A stretch of 16,715 bases of DNA, from positions 1 through 16,715 of the forward strand of contig JABXJU010000088.1 in assembly GCA_013375405.1 (NCBI GenBank), written 5' to 3'. Of this stretch, positions 1 to 6,991 are shown piece after piece. A program made the translations under genes and the position numbers. The number at the start of each line of letters is the position of its first letter. Position 1 is the first letter of the stretch. The notes under the pieces are model-generated. The model was not told the DNA's origin. It was given only the letters and a program-made list of their open reading frames with translations, and did not search any database. Origin of the DNA: Candidatus Helarchaeota archaeon (GTDB lineage: Archaea; Asgardarchaeota; Lokiarchaeia; Helarchaeales; HEL-GB-A).

Positions 1-1
1 G

Positions 2-1051
2 CCCCTGTTGTACGGCTTCTCTTCTACTTCAAATGAAGCAATAGGAGAGGGATTTAAAATTGCAGAAGAAGTGGGAGGAGTGCTTGATCAAACTGCCTCT
101 GTATGTCACGGACCTAGTGTAATAGCTATTCAAGATGTGGGGCGCAGTGCGGCAACACTCGGAGAGATAAAAGCAAGAGCAAATGTCATTATATATTGGG
201 GTTGTAATCCTTCTGCGGCGCATCCGAGGCATATGAGTCGTTATTCGATGTTTGTTCGTGGATTTTTTAGAGAAAAAGGGGCAAAAGAGCGAACTCTCAT
301 TGTTGTCGATCCTAGAAATACAGATGCAGCAAAATTGGCTGATATTTATGTTCAAGTGGAACAGGGGAAAGATTTTGAGTTAGTTAGTGCGATGCGCGCT
401 GCTTTGAGGGGCGTTGAAATTCCAGAAGTCGTTGCGGGTGTTTCAAAAGAAAAGATTCTAGAACTACTTGAAATCCTGAAAACAGCTTATTTTGGGGTTC
501 TCTTTTTCGGGATGGGGCTGACTCAGACCTTTGGTCGCCATCGTAATATTGATAACGCAATAAATCTCGTTCGAGAACTAAATTCGTACACTAAATGGAT
601 AATTTCACCTATGCGAGGCCATTATAACGTAACGGGAGCGGGAACAGTTTGGACTTGGCAAACGGGTTATCCATTCGCAATAGATTTCGCTAGAGGTTAC
701 CCACGCTACAATCCAGGTGAATTCTGTGCAAATGATGTTTTAATAACTGGTGAAGCGGATGCTGCATTAATTAATGCGTCTGATCCGGGAGCGCACTTTC
801 CGGCAGTTTCTGTAGCACACCTCGCGAAAATTCCGCTCATCGCTATTGAACCACATTTCACCCCCACAACTGAAATCGCGGATCTTATACTCCCCCCAGC
901 CATTGTCGGGGTTGAAACTGAAGGAACTGCATATCGAATGGACCATGTTCCTATTAAATTACGAAAAGTGGTAGACCCCCCTGGGGAATGTCTTTCCGAT
1001 GTAGAAATCTTTGAGCGACTTCTTAAAAAAATCAAAGGATTGAAAAAATAG
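2..1051 (+). CDS. fwdB: Formylmethanofuran dehydrogenase subunit B, 5'-truncated by window edge
   Basis: This is the catalytic subunit of formylmethanofuran dehydrogenase, which interconverts CO2 and formylmethanofuran at a molybdopterin Mo/W centre in the first step of the H4MPT C1 pathway. The reading frame is open to the window edge; the TTG at 8 is an internal leucine, because Pro-Leu precede it in frame. The frame begins at the family's STSNEA segment and then shows VCHGPS. The cysteine there (TGT at 104-106) is the metal ligand position, so this is the Cys form and not the selenocysteine (TGA) form. About 347 residues are present; the N-terminal iron-sulfur region of this roughly 430-residue family lies outside. 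The late ADLILPP...VETEGTAYRMD segment is typical of molybdopterin oxidoreductases. It converges on mtd. FmdB (Mo) versus FwdB (W) cannot be decided here. Confidence 0.93.
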   Translation, partial: PLLYGFSSTSNEAIGEGFKIAEEVGGVLDQTASVCHGPSVIAIQDVGRSAATLGEIKARANVIIYWGCNPSAAHPRHMSRYSMFVRGFFREKGAKERTLIVVDPRNTDAAKLADIYVQVEQGKDFELVSAMRAALRGVEIPEVVAGVSKEKILELLEILKTAYFGVLFFGMGLTQTFGRHRNIDNAINLVRELNSYTKWIISPMRGHYNVTGAGTVWTWQTGYPFAIDFARGYPRYNPGEFCANDVLITGEADAALINASDPGAHFPAVSVAHLAKIPLIAIEPHFTPTTEIADLILPPAIVGVETEGTAYRMDHVPIKLRKVVDPPGECLSDVEIFERLLKKIKGLKK

Positions 1052-1074
1052 ATTTAGGATATTTGTTCTCTTCA

Positions 1075-1092
1075 TTTTTTTAATTTAAAAAA
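1075..1092. terminator. Bidirectional A/T palindrome terminator between fwdB and mtd
   Basis: The 57-nt gap between the convergent stop codons holds a perfect palindrome, TTTTTTAATTTAAAAAA at 1076-1092. It gives a T-run on each strand just past each gene. Archaeal termination at T-runs makes it a natural shared terminator. Confidence 0.5.
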
Positions 1093-1108
1093 GAAAAAGG
1101 TTTTAAAA

Positions 1109-1939
1109 TTAGACAGGTTTTTCGGCGAAATCGCGCTTCGATAAGACTTTACCATCAGGTGCGTGAGGGCGCCGAATTACAGTATTTCCTTTTTTCTCGA
1201 TTTCACGGGCTTGATCTGCTAAAATCATAGCTTCTCTCATCATTTCATGTGCAGAGCCTACTATAGGCATGTAATTTTCGCGACCTTTTGTTTTAAAACA
1301 TCCTTTGACATTTACATCAGCAACTCTTCTGCAAATTTCAAATGCAGCCATTGCTTTTACTTTTGCATACGGATTTGAAAAATTAGCAGCAGCTATTGCT
1401 TTATCTTGATTTACGACTATTTTTGGAAGGTCAGGCTTATCGCCTTTATCAATTTGCTCAATTACTTTGTCGATTTCTAAATAGACTGCCGGTAAAACTC
1501 CAGTAATGGCCAAAACCGCAAGAATATTTGAATTAAATAATGCCATTTCTACTGGATCGAGAAAGGGGCGACGAGCTCCAATCATTGAATCTGCCGTAAG
1601 AATGAAATAACCTTGTCCTTTTGCTTCAATATCTTCAACCGCCTTTTTTCCAGGAGCATCAGATATAATGATTGTTGGGACATCTGAGTCAGCCAAAATT
1701 TCACGAGCTTTACCAGGGCCAGGCAATCCTGCATTTGGCGAGAGAAAAATAACTAAGTCTGGGTTGAAATCGAGAATTTTCTTTGCAACTTCTTCGCATT
1801 GTTTGGGATTTAATTTAGCACCAGTTCCAACGACTCTGACATCAATGTTCTCTCGATCAGCCCTTTCATCGAGTAATAATTCAATTACAGGGCTAATTCC
1901 AATGTTCCCAGCTTTTACCACACCAATTTTAACAACCAT
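1109..1939 (-). CDS. mtd: F420-dependent methylenetetrahydromethanopterin dehydrogenase
   Basis: This enzyme reversibly oxidises methylene-H4MPT to methenyl-H4MPT with coenzyme F420 in the cytoplasm. The 276-residue length equals the usual family length, and the protein is alignable from end to end by eye: the N-terminal VKIGVVKAGNIG, the NAGLPGPGKAREIL and SDAPGKK segments, TADSMIGARRPFLDPVEMA, and the C-terminal PIVGSAHEMMREA and RRPHAPDG stretches. The ATG at 1939 is preceded by GAGATGAT, a reasonable Shine-Dalgarno match. It is transcribed towards fwdB, so the two C1 genes do not share a promoter. Its presence implies that the organism uses F420. Confidence 0.96.
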   Translation of the reverse strand: MVVKIGVVKAGNIGISPVIELLLDERADRENIDVRVVGTGAKLNPKQCEEVAKKILDFNPDLVIFLSPNAGLPGPGKAREILADSDVPTIIISDAPGKKAVEDIEAKGQGYFILTADSMIGARRPFLDPVEMALFNSNILAVLAITGVLPAVYLEIDKVIEQIDKGDKPDLPKIVVNQDKAIAAANFSNPYAKVKAMAAFEICRRVADVNVKGCFKTKGRENYMPIVGSAHEMMREAMILADQAREIEKKGNTVIRRPHAPDGKVLSKRDFAEKPV

Positions 1940-1958
1940 ACTATCATCTCAATTTAGA

Positions 1959-1966
1959 ATAATAAA
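1959..1966 (-). promoter_or_regulatory. Candidate TATA box for mtd
   Basis: On the minus strand this reads TTTATTAT, with its centre about 23 nt before the mtd ATG. That spacing would place transcription start almost at the start codon, giving a leaderless or very short-leader mRNA. A possible Shine-Dalgarno sequence in between argues that a promoter further upstream may also exist. Confidence 0.3.
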
Positions 1967-2064
1967 TCTCTAAATTTCAACAATACGATAACGACATTTT
2001 AGTGTTTCGCACCTTATGTGGAAATAGAATAAGTGATACTGAAAATGTAAGAAGGAAAAAGTAG

Positions 2065-2493
2065 CTATTCACGGATTTTATATAATGCTCGAATTTCTTT
2101 CAGAATGGGTTCCAGTACTTTATTAGCTTCATCAAAATCTTTTTTGGAAATCGCTTCCAACATATTTTCGATTCCAACGCCCAGTTTCTCAGTTGTGGCA
2201 ATTATTTTTTGTTGGAGATTTTTGGGTAGAAAATCTAACTCGATTTTAACAGTTGTTTGTAACATCTGGCACCATTCTTGGACGTTAAGTATATATTGTT
2301 CTGCTAGATCCCAATCCCCTTGTCTAGATATATGTCCAAAAAAAGCATCGAGTATTTTAGATTCAATAAATTCTATGGTATTTTCAAAATTCATGCCAAA
2401 TTTAAAAATATTAGCAATATTTGTGTCTGAATCACTTTGAATGTTTATACTATTTTTAGCTGCTTTCTTTTTAGCTATTTTCCCTTTTACCAT
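2065..2493 (-). CDS. Small helical protein with basic N-terminal tail, function unknown
   Basis: I do not recognise a family for this 142-residue protein. Residues 2-13 form a lysine-rich tail (GKIAKKKAAK). The rest looks all-helical and amphipathic, with no signal peptide, membrane segment, metal-binding motif or catalytic signature. The single cysteine (in QEWCQML) is not part of a motif. It is a single-gene unit with a good TATA box upstream and a divergent acetyltransferase on the other side. The codon pattern and the clear promoter support a real gene. The polybasic tail recalls the lysine-rich C-terminal tails of the GTPase and coiled-coil proteins at 4919-6980, but there is no evidence of a functional link. 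Confidence 0.7.
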   Translation of the reverse strand: MVKGKIAKKKAAKNSINIQSDSDTNIANIFKFGMNFENTIEFIESKILDAFFGHISRQGDWDLAEQYILNVQEWCQMLQTTVKIELDFLPKNLQQKIIATTEKLGVGIENMLEAISKKDFDEANKVLEPILKEIRALYKIRE

Positions 2494-2536
2494 AATAATC
2501 TACTCACGTAAAATATTACTAATTACTCTACTTTTC

Positions 2537-2546
2537 TTTATATATC
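2537..2546 (-). promoter_or_regulatory. TATA box of the 2065-2493 gene
   Basis: On the minus strand this reads GATATATAAA, a strong archaeal TATA element. It lies about 45-50 nt before the ATG at 2493, predicting a 5' leader of roughly 20-25 nt. Confidence 0.5.
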
Positions 2547-2624
2547 TTTAGAGAACAACATTAATAAACATTTTAACGAACCGTAGCAATAAGAGATTTG
2601 AGATCAAGTTTGAGAGTATGAAGA

Positions 2625-3080
2625 ATGGCAGATACTTCGATAGTAATCCGAGCATCCACCTTAGAAGACCTCGATGAGTTGGAGCGATTAATGAAATCGT
2701 TAACTGGAATGTTCCATCAAATGTTTTTTAAGGACCAGTGGCGGATGGATATGAAGTACAAATATGATGTTGGGGGGATTTTTGTTGCAGAAGATACGAC
2801 TACGAGTGAAAATAAAATCGTGGGTATGGTGTTAGTTGATGTGGGACGAGATCTGCGTTCAGGTAAGATGGTAGGGAAGATCATCAATTTTATTGTTGAA
2901 CCTGAACAGCGAGGGAAAGGGATAGGATCACGTCTCCTCGAAAAAGCTCTAGATTTCTCAGCAGAACGAAAAGCTATCAGCGTAAAAATAAATGCCCGAC
3001 GCGAATTAGGAAATATTGTGCAACTATTTAAAAAATTCGGATTTGAAGAAGTTTATATGGTTATGGAGCGAGAAATCTAG
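2625..3080 (+). CDS. GNAT family N-acetyltransferase
   Basis: This 151-residue cytoplasmic protein is predicted to transfer an acyl group from acyl-CoA to an amine. It begins with the typical IRASTLEDLDELERL helix region. Motif A, the acetyl-CoA pyrophosphate loop, is QRGKGIG at residues 95-101, after the strand INFIVEP. The C-terminal NIVQLFKKFGFEEV segment is the family's usual N...YxxxGF element. The length is normal for a single-domain GNAT. The acceptor substrate cannot be told: it could be a protein N-terminus, a metabolite or an antibiotic. It is a stand-alone gene divergent from the 2065-2493 gene. The ATG at 2625 fits the domain start; another ATG at 2616 is in a different frame. Confidence 0.85.
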   Translation: MADTSIVIRASTLEDLDELERLMKSLTGMFHQMFFKDQWRMDMKYKYDVGGIFVAEDTTTSENKIVGMVLVDVGRDLRSGKMVGKIINFIVEPEQRGKGIGSRLLEKALDFSAERKAISVKINARRELGNIVQLFKKFGFEEVYMVMEREI

Positions 3081-3232
3081 TAATTTAAAAATTTTGATTT
3101 GTTTTTACCTTTGGAAATTTTTATTTAGATATATCCTCACATTTTCAAAGAGAGATAATTGTAATTTTTTCCTTTACATAAAATAAAAGGAAAGATTAGT
3201 AGTTAAGAAATGGACCAGTATGAGGGTTAAGT

Positions 3233-4243
3233 ATGTCATACAAAATGCCTAAATTGACGGATAAGAGAAAGTTATGTCCAAGATGCGGGTCACCAATGAT
3301 GATTAAGGGCGAAGCGACGAGATATTGCCCTGTATGCCATTTTTCAGCATCAGCTGCGACGACTGTTATCAAAATTAAAATGGAGGAAGATGAAGCTGCT
3401 GAAGCTGCCCCCAAAATTGAACTATTACGAATAACTAAAAGCGGCACAACTAAAGAAACAAATCTTGAATCTGATTATTCTTATGTTATTGTGGATCGAA
3501 AATCAAATACTTTATGGATTTGGAAAGGATCCGCTAGCAGTCCAGGAGATGCGTATAAAGCGGGTGTAGAAACAACAAGATTAAAATCCTCATTAAAAAT
3601 GTATAGTGCTCAAATCAAACGAGTAGAAGAAGGGGAAGAACCAGATGCCTTTCCTGCATTAGAAGCAGAAGTGAAAGTAGCTGAAGAAGAAAAACGGAAG
3701 ATTGCTGAAGAGATGGAGGAAAAGCGTGTAGAAGAAGAACGAAGACGACTCGAGGAAGAAGAACGGAGACAGAAAGAGGAGGAAGACCGAAGACGACTCG
3801 AGGAGGAAGAAGAACAAAAACATAAAGAAGAATTACAGCGTATGAAGGAAGAAGAGCTAAAACGTATTGGAGAAATAAAACTAGAACTTGAGAAGGAAGA
3901 ATCCAAGGACCTTGACGTTTGGACAAAAGTCGTCGAAGGTACTAAACCAGCTGCCGAAGTAATAGAAGAAAAACCAAGTGTTGCCATAGCGGGACCAATC
4001 AGAGAACCCGAAGTAGTAGAAAGTGCTATTGATGAGAAAGAATTAAATGAAGCAATTTCATCGCTTACATTAGTTCGAGGTATAAATGAAGAAATCGCCA
4101 CGGCACTTTTTAAAGCACATATTACGACAATTATGGAGCTTTCATTAGGGGATCCAGAAGAATTAGCTGAAAAAAGTGGATTGGAATTATCCGTTGTAAA
4201 TGAAATTGTTGGAAACGCAAAGGATTTATTAGGATTTGATTAA
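3233..4243 (+). CDS. Zinc-ribbon / gelsolin-like / coiled-coil / HhH multidomain protein
   Basis: This 336-residue protein has four parts. Residues 15-35 form a zinc ribbon with two CxxC pairs (C15/C18, C32/C35). Residues about 60-140 resemble a single gelsolin/villin repeat: a YVIVD strand, then LWIWKGS, an alanine-rich helix, and EEGEEPDAF matching the repeat's EGxEPxxF end. Residues about 144-226 are an unbroken, extremely charged Glu/Lys/Arg segment, probably a long single helix or coiled coil. Residues about 271-336 look like a Rad51-N/HhH-type helical domain (LVRGINEEIATALF...EELAEKSGLE). Gelsolin-like proteins that bind actin are known from Asgard archaea, but I know of none with this arrangement. 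There is no signal peptide or membrane segment. A role in linking filaments to nucleic acid or another partner is inference. It precedes the longin/GTPase operon by 135 nt. Confidence 0.8.
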   Translation: MSYKMPKLTDKRKLCPRCGSPMMIKGEATRYCPVCHFSASAATTVIKIKMEEDEAAEAAPKIELLRITKSGTTKETNLESDYSYVIVDRKSNTLWIWKGSASSPGDAYKAGVETTRLKSSLKMYSAQIKRVEEGEEPDAFPALEAEVKVAEEEKRKIAEEMEEKRVEEERRRLEEEERRQKEEEDRRRLEEEEEQKHKEELQRMKEEELKRIGEIKLELEKEESKDLDVWTKVVEGTKPAAEVIEEKPSVAIAGPIREPEVVESAIDEKELNEAISSLTLVRGINEEIATALFKAHITTIMELSLGDPEELAEKSGLELSVVNEIVGNAKDLLGFD

Positions 4244-4251
4244 TTAAACCG

Positions 4252-4286
4252 CGTATTTTTTTACTTCCCAATTATTTCTTTTTTTT
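4252..4286 (+). terminator. T-rich terminator after the gelsolin-like gene
   Basis: Repeated T-runs directly follow the stop codon, ending in eight Ts at 4279-4286. A new promoter follows at once, so the gelsolin-like gene and the next operon are probably transcribed separately. Confidence 0.45.
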
Positions 4287-4296
4287 CGATTATAAA

Positions 4297-4309
4297 CTTT
4301 ATAAATTAC
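4297..4309 (+). promoter_or_regulatory. TATA box of the longin/GTPase operon
   Basis: CTTTATAAATTAC is a good archaeal TATA element. It lies about 75 nt before the ATG at 4379 and predicts a leader of about 50 nt that carries the GAGGA ribosome-binding site. Confidence 0.5.
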
Positions 4310-4378
4310 GATAGACAGTATATGTGTGAGTACTTTACCTTAAATCCATGGATTGATGAGTTTTAGAGGAAAATCTCG

Positions 4379-4861
4379 ATGCTAAATAATCTGTATATTT
4401 TCCATTCGACAGGTAAATTACTTTTTTCTAGAAAATGGACAGGGACGGGGACGGTTAAGGAAGATCCTGTTCTGATTTCCGGATTCCTATCTGCTATCTG
4501 GATGTTTGCTCAGAAAATAGGGGGAGGGTCAGGGGGAGGAGTTCGAGTAATACAGACTGAAGAAAATATAATGGTCGGAATTTCCTCGCCTACCTATGAT
4601 TTGCTTTTTGTTCTTGTAGCAGACCCCAAGGCCGATATAGCGTCATGCAAACATCTCTTGAGTCGAATGCGTCGGAGTTTTACTCAGAAATACAAAAAGC
4701 TACTTAAACAGGAAACTGACTTTTCTACAGATGTATTTGATGATTGGATTCAGAATCTCGATGAGATCTTGAAAGATATGGATGTTTCACCAGTTCAATC
4801 TGTTATGAAAAAATTTTTGAAAAATATTGTTGATGAAACAACAGAAGAACCCGAAGATTGA
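4379..4861 (+). CDS. Longin-like domain protein
   Basis: Residues 1 to about 105 have the pattern of a longin fold: the opening strand LYIFHSTGKLLFSRKW, then DPVLISGFLSAIWMFAQ as the first helix, two strands (GVRVIQTEENIMVGI and YDLLFVLVADP), and a closing helix. The remaining 55 residues are acidic and helical. Longin and related roadblock folds commonly pair with small GTPases, in eukaryotic trafficking and in Asgard archaea, and the next gene encodes a GTPase with its own N-terminal longin-like domain. A GGGSGGG linker (about residues 48-54) replaces the usual short hairpin between the helix and the next strand. There is no membrane segment. The GAGGA site 9 nt upstream supports the ATG. 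It is the first gene of a three-gene unit. Its role as GTPase regulator or platform is inferred. Confidence 0.75.
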   Translation: MLNNLYIFHSTGKLLFSRKWTGTGTVKEDPVLISGFLSAIWMFAQKIGGGSGGGVRVIQTEENIMVGISSPTYDLLFVLVADPKADIASCKHLLSRMRRSFTQKYKKLLKQETDFSTDVFDDWIQNLDEILKDMDVSPVQSVMKKFLKNIVDETTEEPED

Positions 4862-4918
4862 CGAAAAATAAACCAAGAAGCCTTATTGAGTTTTTAAAAT
4901 TTTGAAGAAGGGCTAGCC

Positions 4919-6055
4919 ATGGTCAAAGACTTTATTAAAGGCATTATCTACTCGCAATTCGACGAGAAAGCCGGACCAAGGGCACTTATTTGGATTCCCC
5001 CGGATTTGCCTGAAAAAGTACAAGATTTGATCAGTTTAAAAACGATAAACATTTTAGCAGGAGAAAATGGAGTGATTCCAGAATCGCTAGCTGTGGTTCC
5101 CTTTCCATCAATTAAGTTAAAGGGTTTAGTAAAATACATGGAAATTAAAGATCCAATACGTCGCGGAAAAGCCATTGATAGCTCCATTACATTACTGTTT
5201 GATGAGGTTGATGATCTCATTTTCTATAAGTATATTAAAAATTTTGAAGATCTTTGTTCGAAAACTGTGAAGGAAATTGTTAAGTTAGAGGAAAAAAAGG
5301 CACATCGTAAACAGGTCCAAGACGAAATAAACAAATTCCAATTAAATGTACAAAGTATTTTAAATGAATTGCAGGAGGAAGAAGTTTCAGTTCAAGAATC
5401 TGCTGCATTTGCCGAAGTATCTGGTGAAGGCGCCGATTTAGCGGATTATGAGTATAAATTGATTGTTTGTGGAGATCCTCATGTAGGAAAAACATCAACA
5501 ATTCTAAGATTTACCGATAACGCTTTTCGAAGAACATACATTCCAACTTTAGGTGTTAATTTAAGCAAGAAACAAATTCGATACAAAGATCTCAATGTTA
5601 AGTTTGTTCTCTGGGATATAGCAGGGCAGAGCAAATTTCAAACCATGCGGCGTCCCTTTTATAAAGGAGCCGACGGACAACTCTTGGTTTTCGACTTAAC
5701 CGATCTGGAATCTTTTGAGAATATTACTAATTGGTACAAAGATATAAAGACTAACTTAAAAGGCGAACTTCGAGGACTTATCATAGGAAATAAGAATGAT
5801 TTGGTTGATCAGAGAAAAGTAGAGGAGGAAAATATTAAAAAACTGTCACAAAAATTAGATCTCGAATTCTTTGAAATATCAGCTTTGACTGGTGAAAACA
5901 TCAATGAAGTGTTTTATAAACTTGCTGAGTTGATTTACGAAAGAAAAAATGAAAAACCCAGTAAGAAGAAGGTAGAAACAAAATCGGCAAAAAAGATGAA
6001 GAAATCAGTAAAAAAAACAGCACCTAAAAAAAAGGAATCAACTACAAGAAATTAA
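4919..6055 (+). CDS. Longin-like domain fused to a Rab-like small GTPase
   Basis: This 378-residue protein joins an N-terminal longin-like domain (about 1-125, starting FIKGIIYSQFDEKAGP) to a Ras-superfamily G domain (about 177-342) through a short coiled linker. All G motifs are intact: P-loop GDPHVGKTS at 185-193, switch I threonine T210 in YIPTLG, WDIAGQ at 232-237 with the catalytic glutamine, NKND at 291-294, and SAL at 321-323. The switch I and WDxAGQ pattern is closest to Rab/Ras GTPases. The last 35 residues are lysine-rich and lack a prenylation CaaX motif, so any membrane binding would be electrostatic. A regulatory domain fused in cis suggests self-regulation or dimerisation with the preceding longin protein; this is inferred. 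It lies 57 nt after the longin gene and 22 nt before the coiled-coil gene. Confidence 0.92.
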   Translation: MVKDFIKGIIYSQFDEKAGPRALIWIPPDLPEKVQDLISLKTINILAGENGVIPESLAVVPFPSIKLKGLVKYMEIKDPIRRGKAIDSSITLLFDEVDDLIFYKYIKNFEDLCSKTVKEIVKLEEKKAHRKQVQDEINKFQLNVQSILNELQEEEVSVQESAAFAEVSGEGADLADYEYKLIVCGDPHVGKTSTILRFTDNAFRRTYIPTLGVNLSKKQIRYKDLNVKFVLWDIAGQSKFQTMRRPFYKGADGQLLVFDLTDLESFENITNWYKDIKTNLKGELRGLIIGNKNDLVDQRKVEEENIKKLSQKLDLEFFEISALTGENINEVFYKLAELIYERKNEKPSKKKVETKSAKKMKKSVKKTAPKKKESTTRN

Positions 6056-6077
6056 ATTAAAAGTAGGAGATTTATCG

Positions 6078-6980
6078 TTGGAACGGATTAATGAATTAAT
6101 TAAGAATTTTGAGAAAGCTCTTAAAAAGAAAATTGAATTAAATTCATTATTAACCTTTAATGAAAATTTAAAGCCATTCTTAACTTTAATTAATCAAATT
6201 TCAGAAAAAAAAGATAAAGAGGGTGCTGTAGTTAAAGGTGAGGATCTTATATCGGATACTGAGAAAGATTTAGCCAATTTTAATAAGCAAATTGCTGAAA
6301 AATTTACAAATTTAATTAATTTAACTAAGGATATTTATGAAGATAAGGAGAGCGATATATCGCCTCATGATGTCGTTATAATGATAATAAATGAGTTTAT
6401 TCAAGAGGCCGCAAATGAAAATGATTGGGGAATAAGTATTTACAATGAGATTTTAGATGATTTAAGAATAAAAATGGAAACAAGATTAACTGATAAAATA
6501 GTGCATGAATTACTTAATATAAAAGGTGATATTGAAGAAATTCAAAAGATCCCACACCTAATACACCAACAATTAATCGAGATTCAAGACGCTATCTCAG
6601 ATATAGGAAAGAATTACCCCAATTTAGGTAGTACAGGAACACAAAAGGGACTTGATGATGAATTTGTTTCTGAAATAGGCAATCTTTGTGAAGCTCTAAC
6701 TCAAACTGGCAACAAAATTCCAATTGAGATCAACGATAAGCTAACAACGCGTTATCAATATCTGGTACAATTTTTGAAGGTCCTCCACAAAGAGATCCAA
6801 TTGCTCGATGCAGAATTCGAAGTAAGAATTATGGAATTATCAGAAAAATTAGAAGCAAGTAGGATTACTAAAACAGAAAAACCAGTCGAGCCCAGAAAGA
6901 AGAAAGCAGCGAAGAAAAGAAAGGCAACTAAAAAAAAGAAAGCAAGAAAAAAATCAACATCTAAGAAAAAGAAAAAATAA
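6078..6980 (+). CDS. Coiled-coil protein with lysine-rich C-terminal tail
   Basis: I do not recognise a family for this 300-residue protein. Residues 1 to about 260 are helical with heptad-like stretches, especially residues 1-110 and 215-260. The last 35 residues are almost purely Lys/Arg/Ala/Ser/Thr, like a histone H1 tail, and could bind nucleic acid or acidic membranes. It starts with TTG, supported by AGGAGA seven nt upstream. The 22-nt gap to the GTPase gene makes co-transcription near certain, and both proteins end in similar lysine tails. Such a coiled coil could be an effector or scaffold for the GTPase, which is inference from position only. No transmembrane segment or signal peptide is visible. 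Confidence 0.8.
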   Translation: MERINELIKNFEKALKKKIELNSLLTFNENLKPFLTLINQISEKKDKEGAVVKGEDLISDTEKDLANFNKQIAEKFTNLINLTKDIYEDKESDISPHDVVIMIINEFIQEAANENDWGISIYNEILDDLRIKMETRLTDKIVHELLNIKGDIEEIQKIPHLIHQQLIEIQDAISDIGKNYPNLGSTGTQKGLDDEFVSEIGNLCEALTQTGNKIPIEINDKLTTRYQYLVQFLKVLHKEIQLLDAEFEVRIMELSEKLEASRITKTEKPVEPRKKKAAKKRKATKKKKARKKSTSKKKKK

Positions 6981-6991
6981 CTAATAATATT

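Noticed and set aside
3720..3830. GAAGACGACTCGAGGA-type direct repeat in the coiled-coil region
   Set aside because: It is real at the DNA level but explained by the repeated RRRLEEE heptads of the protein, not by a mobile or regulatory repeat.
3610..4101. Long serine-rich minus-strand frames
   Set aside because: They are the complement of the Glu/Lys/Arg-rich coiled-coil coding region of the gelsolin-like gene; the low complexity explains their openness.
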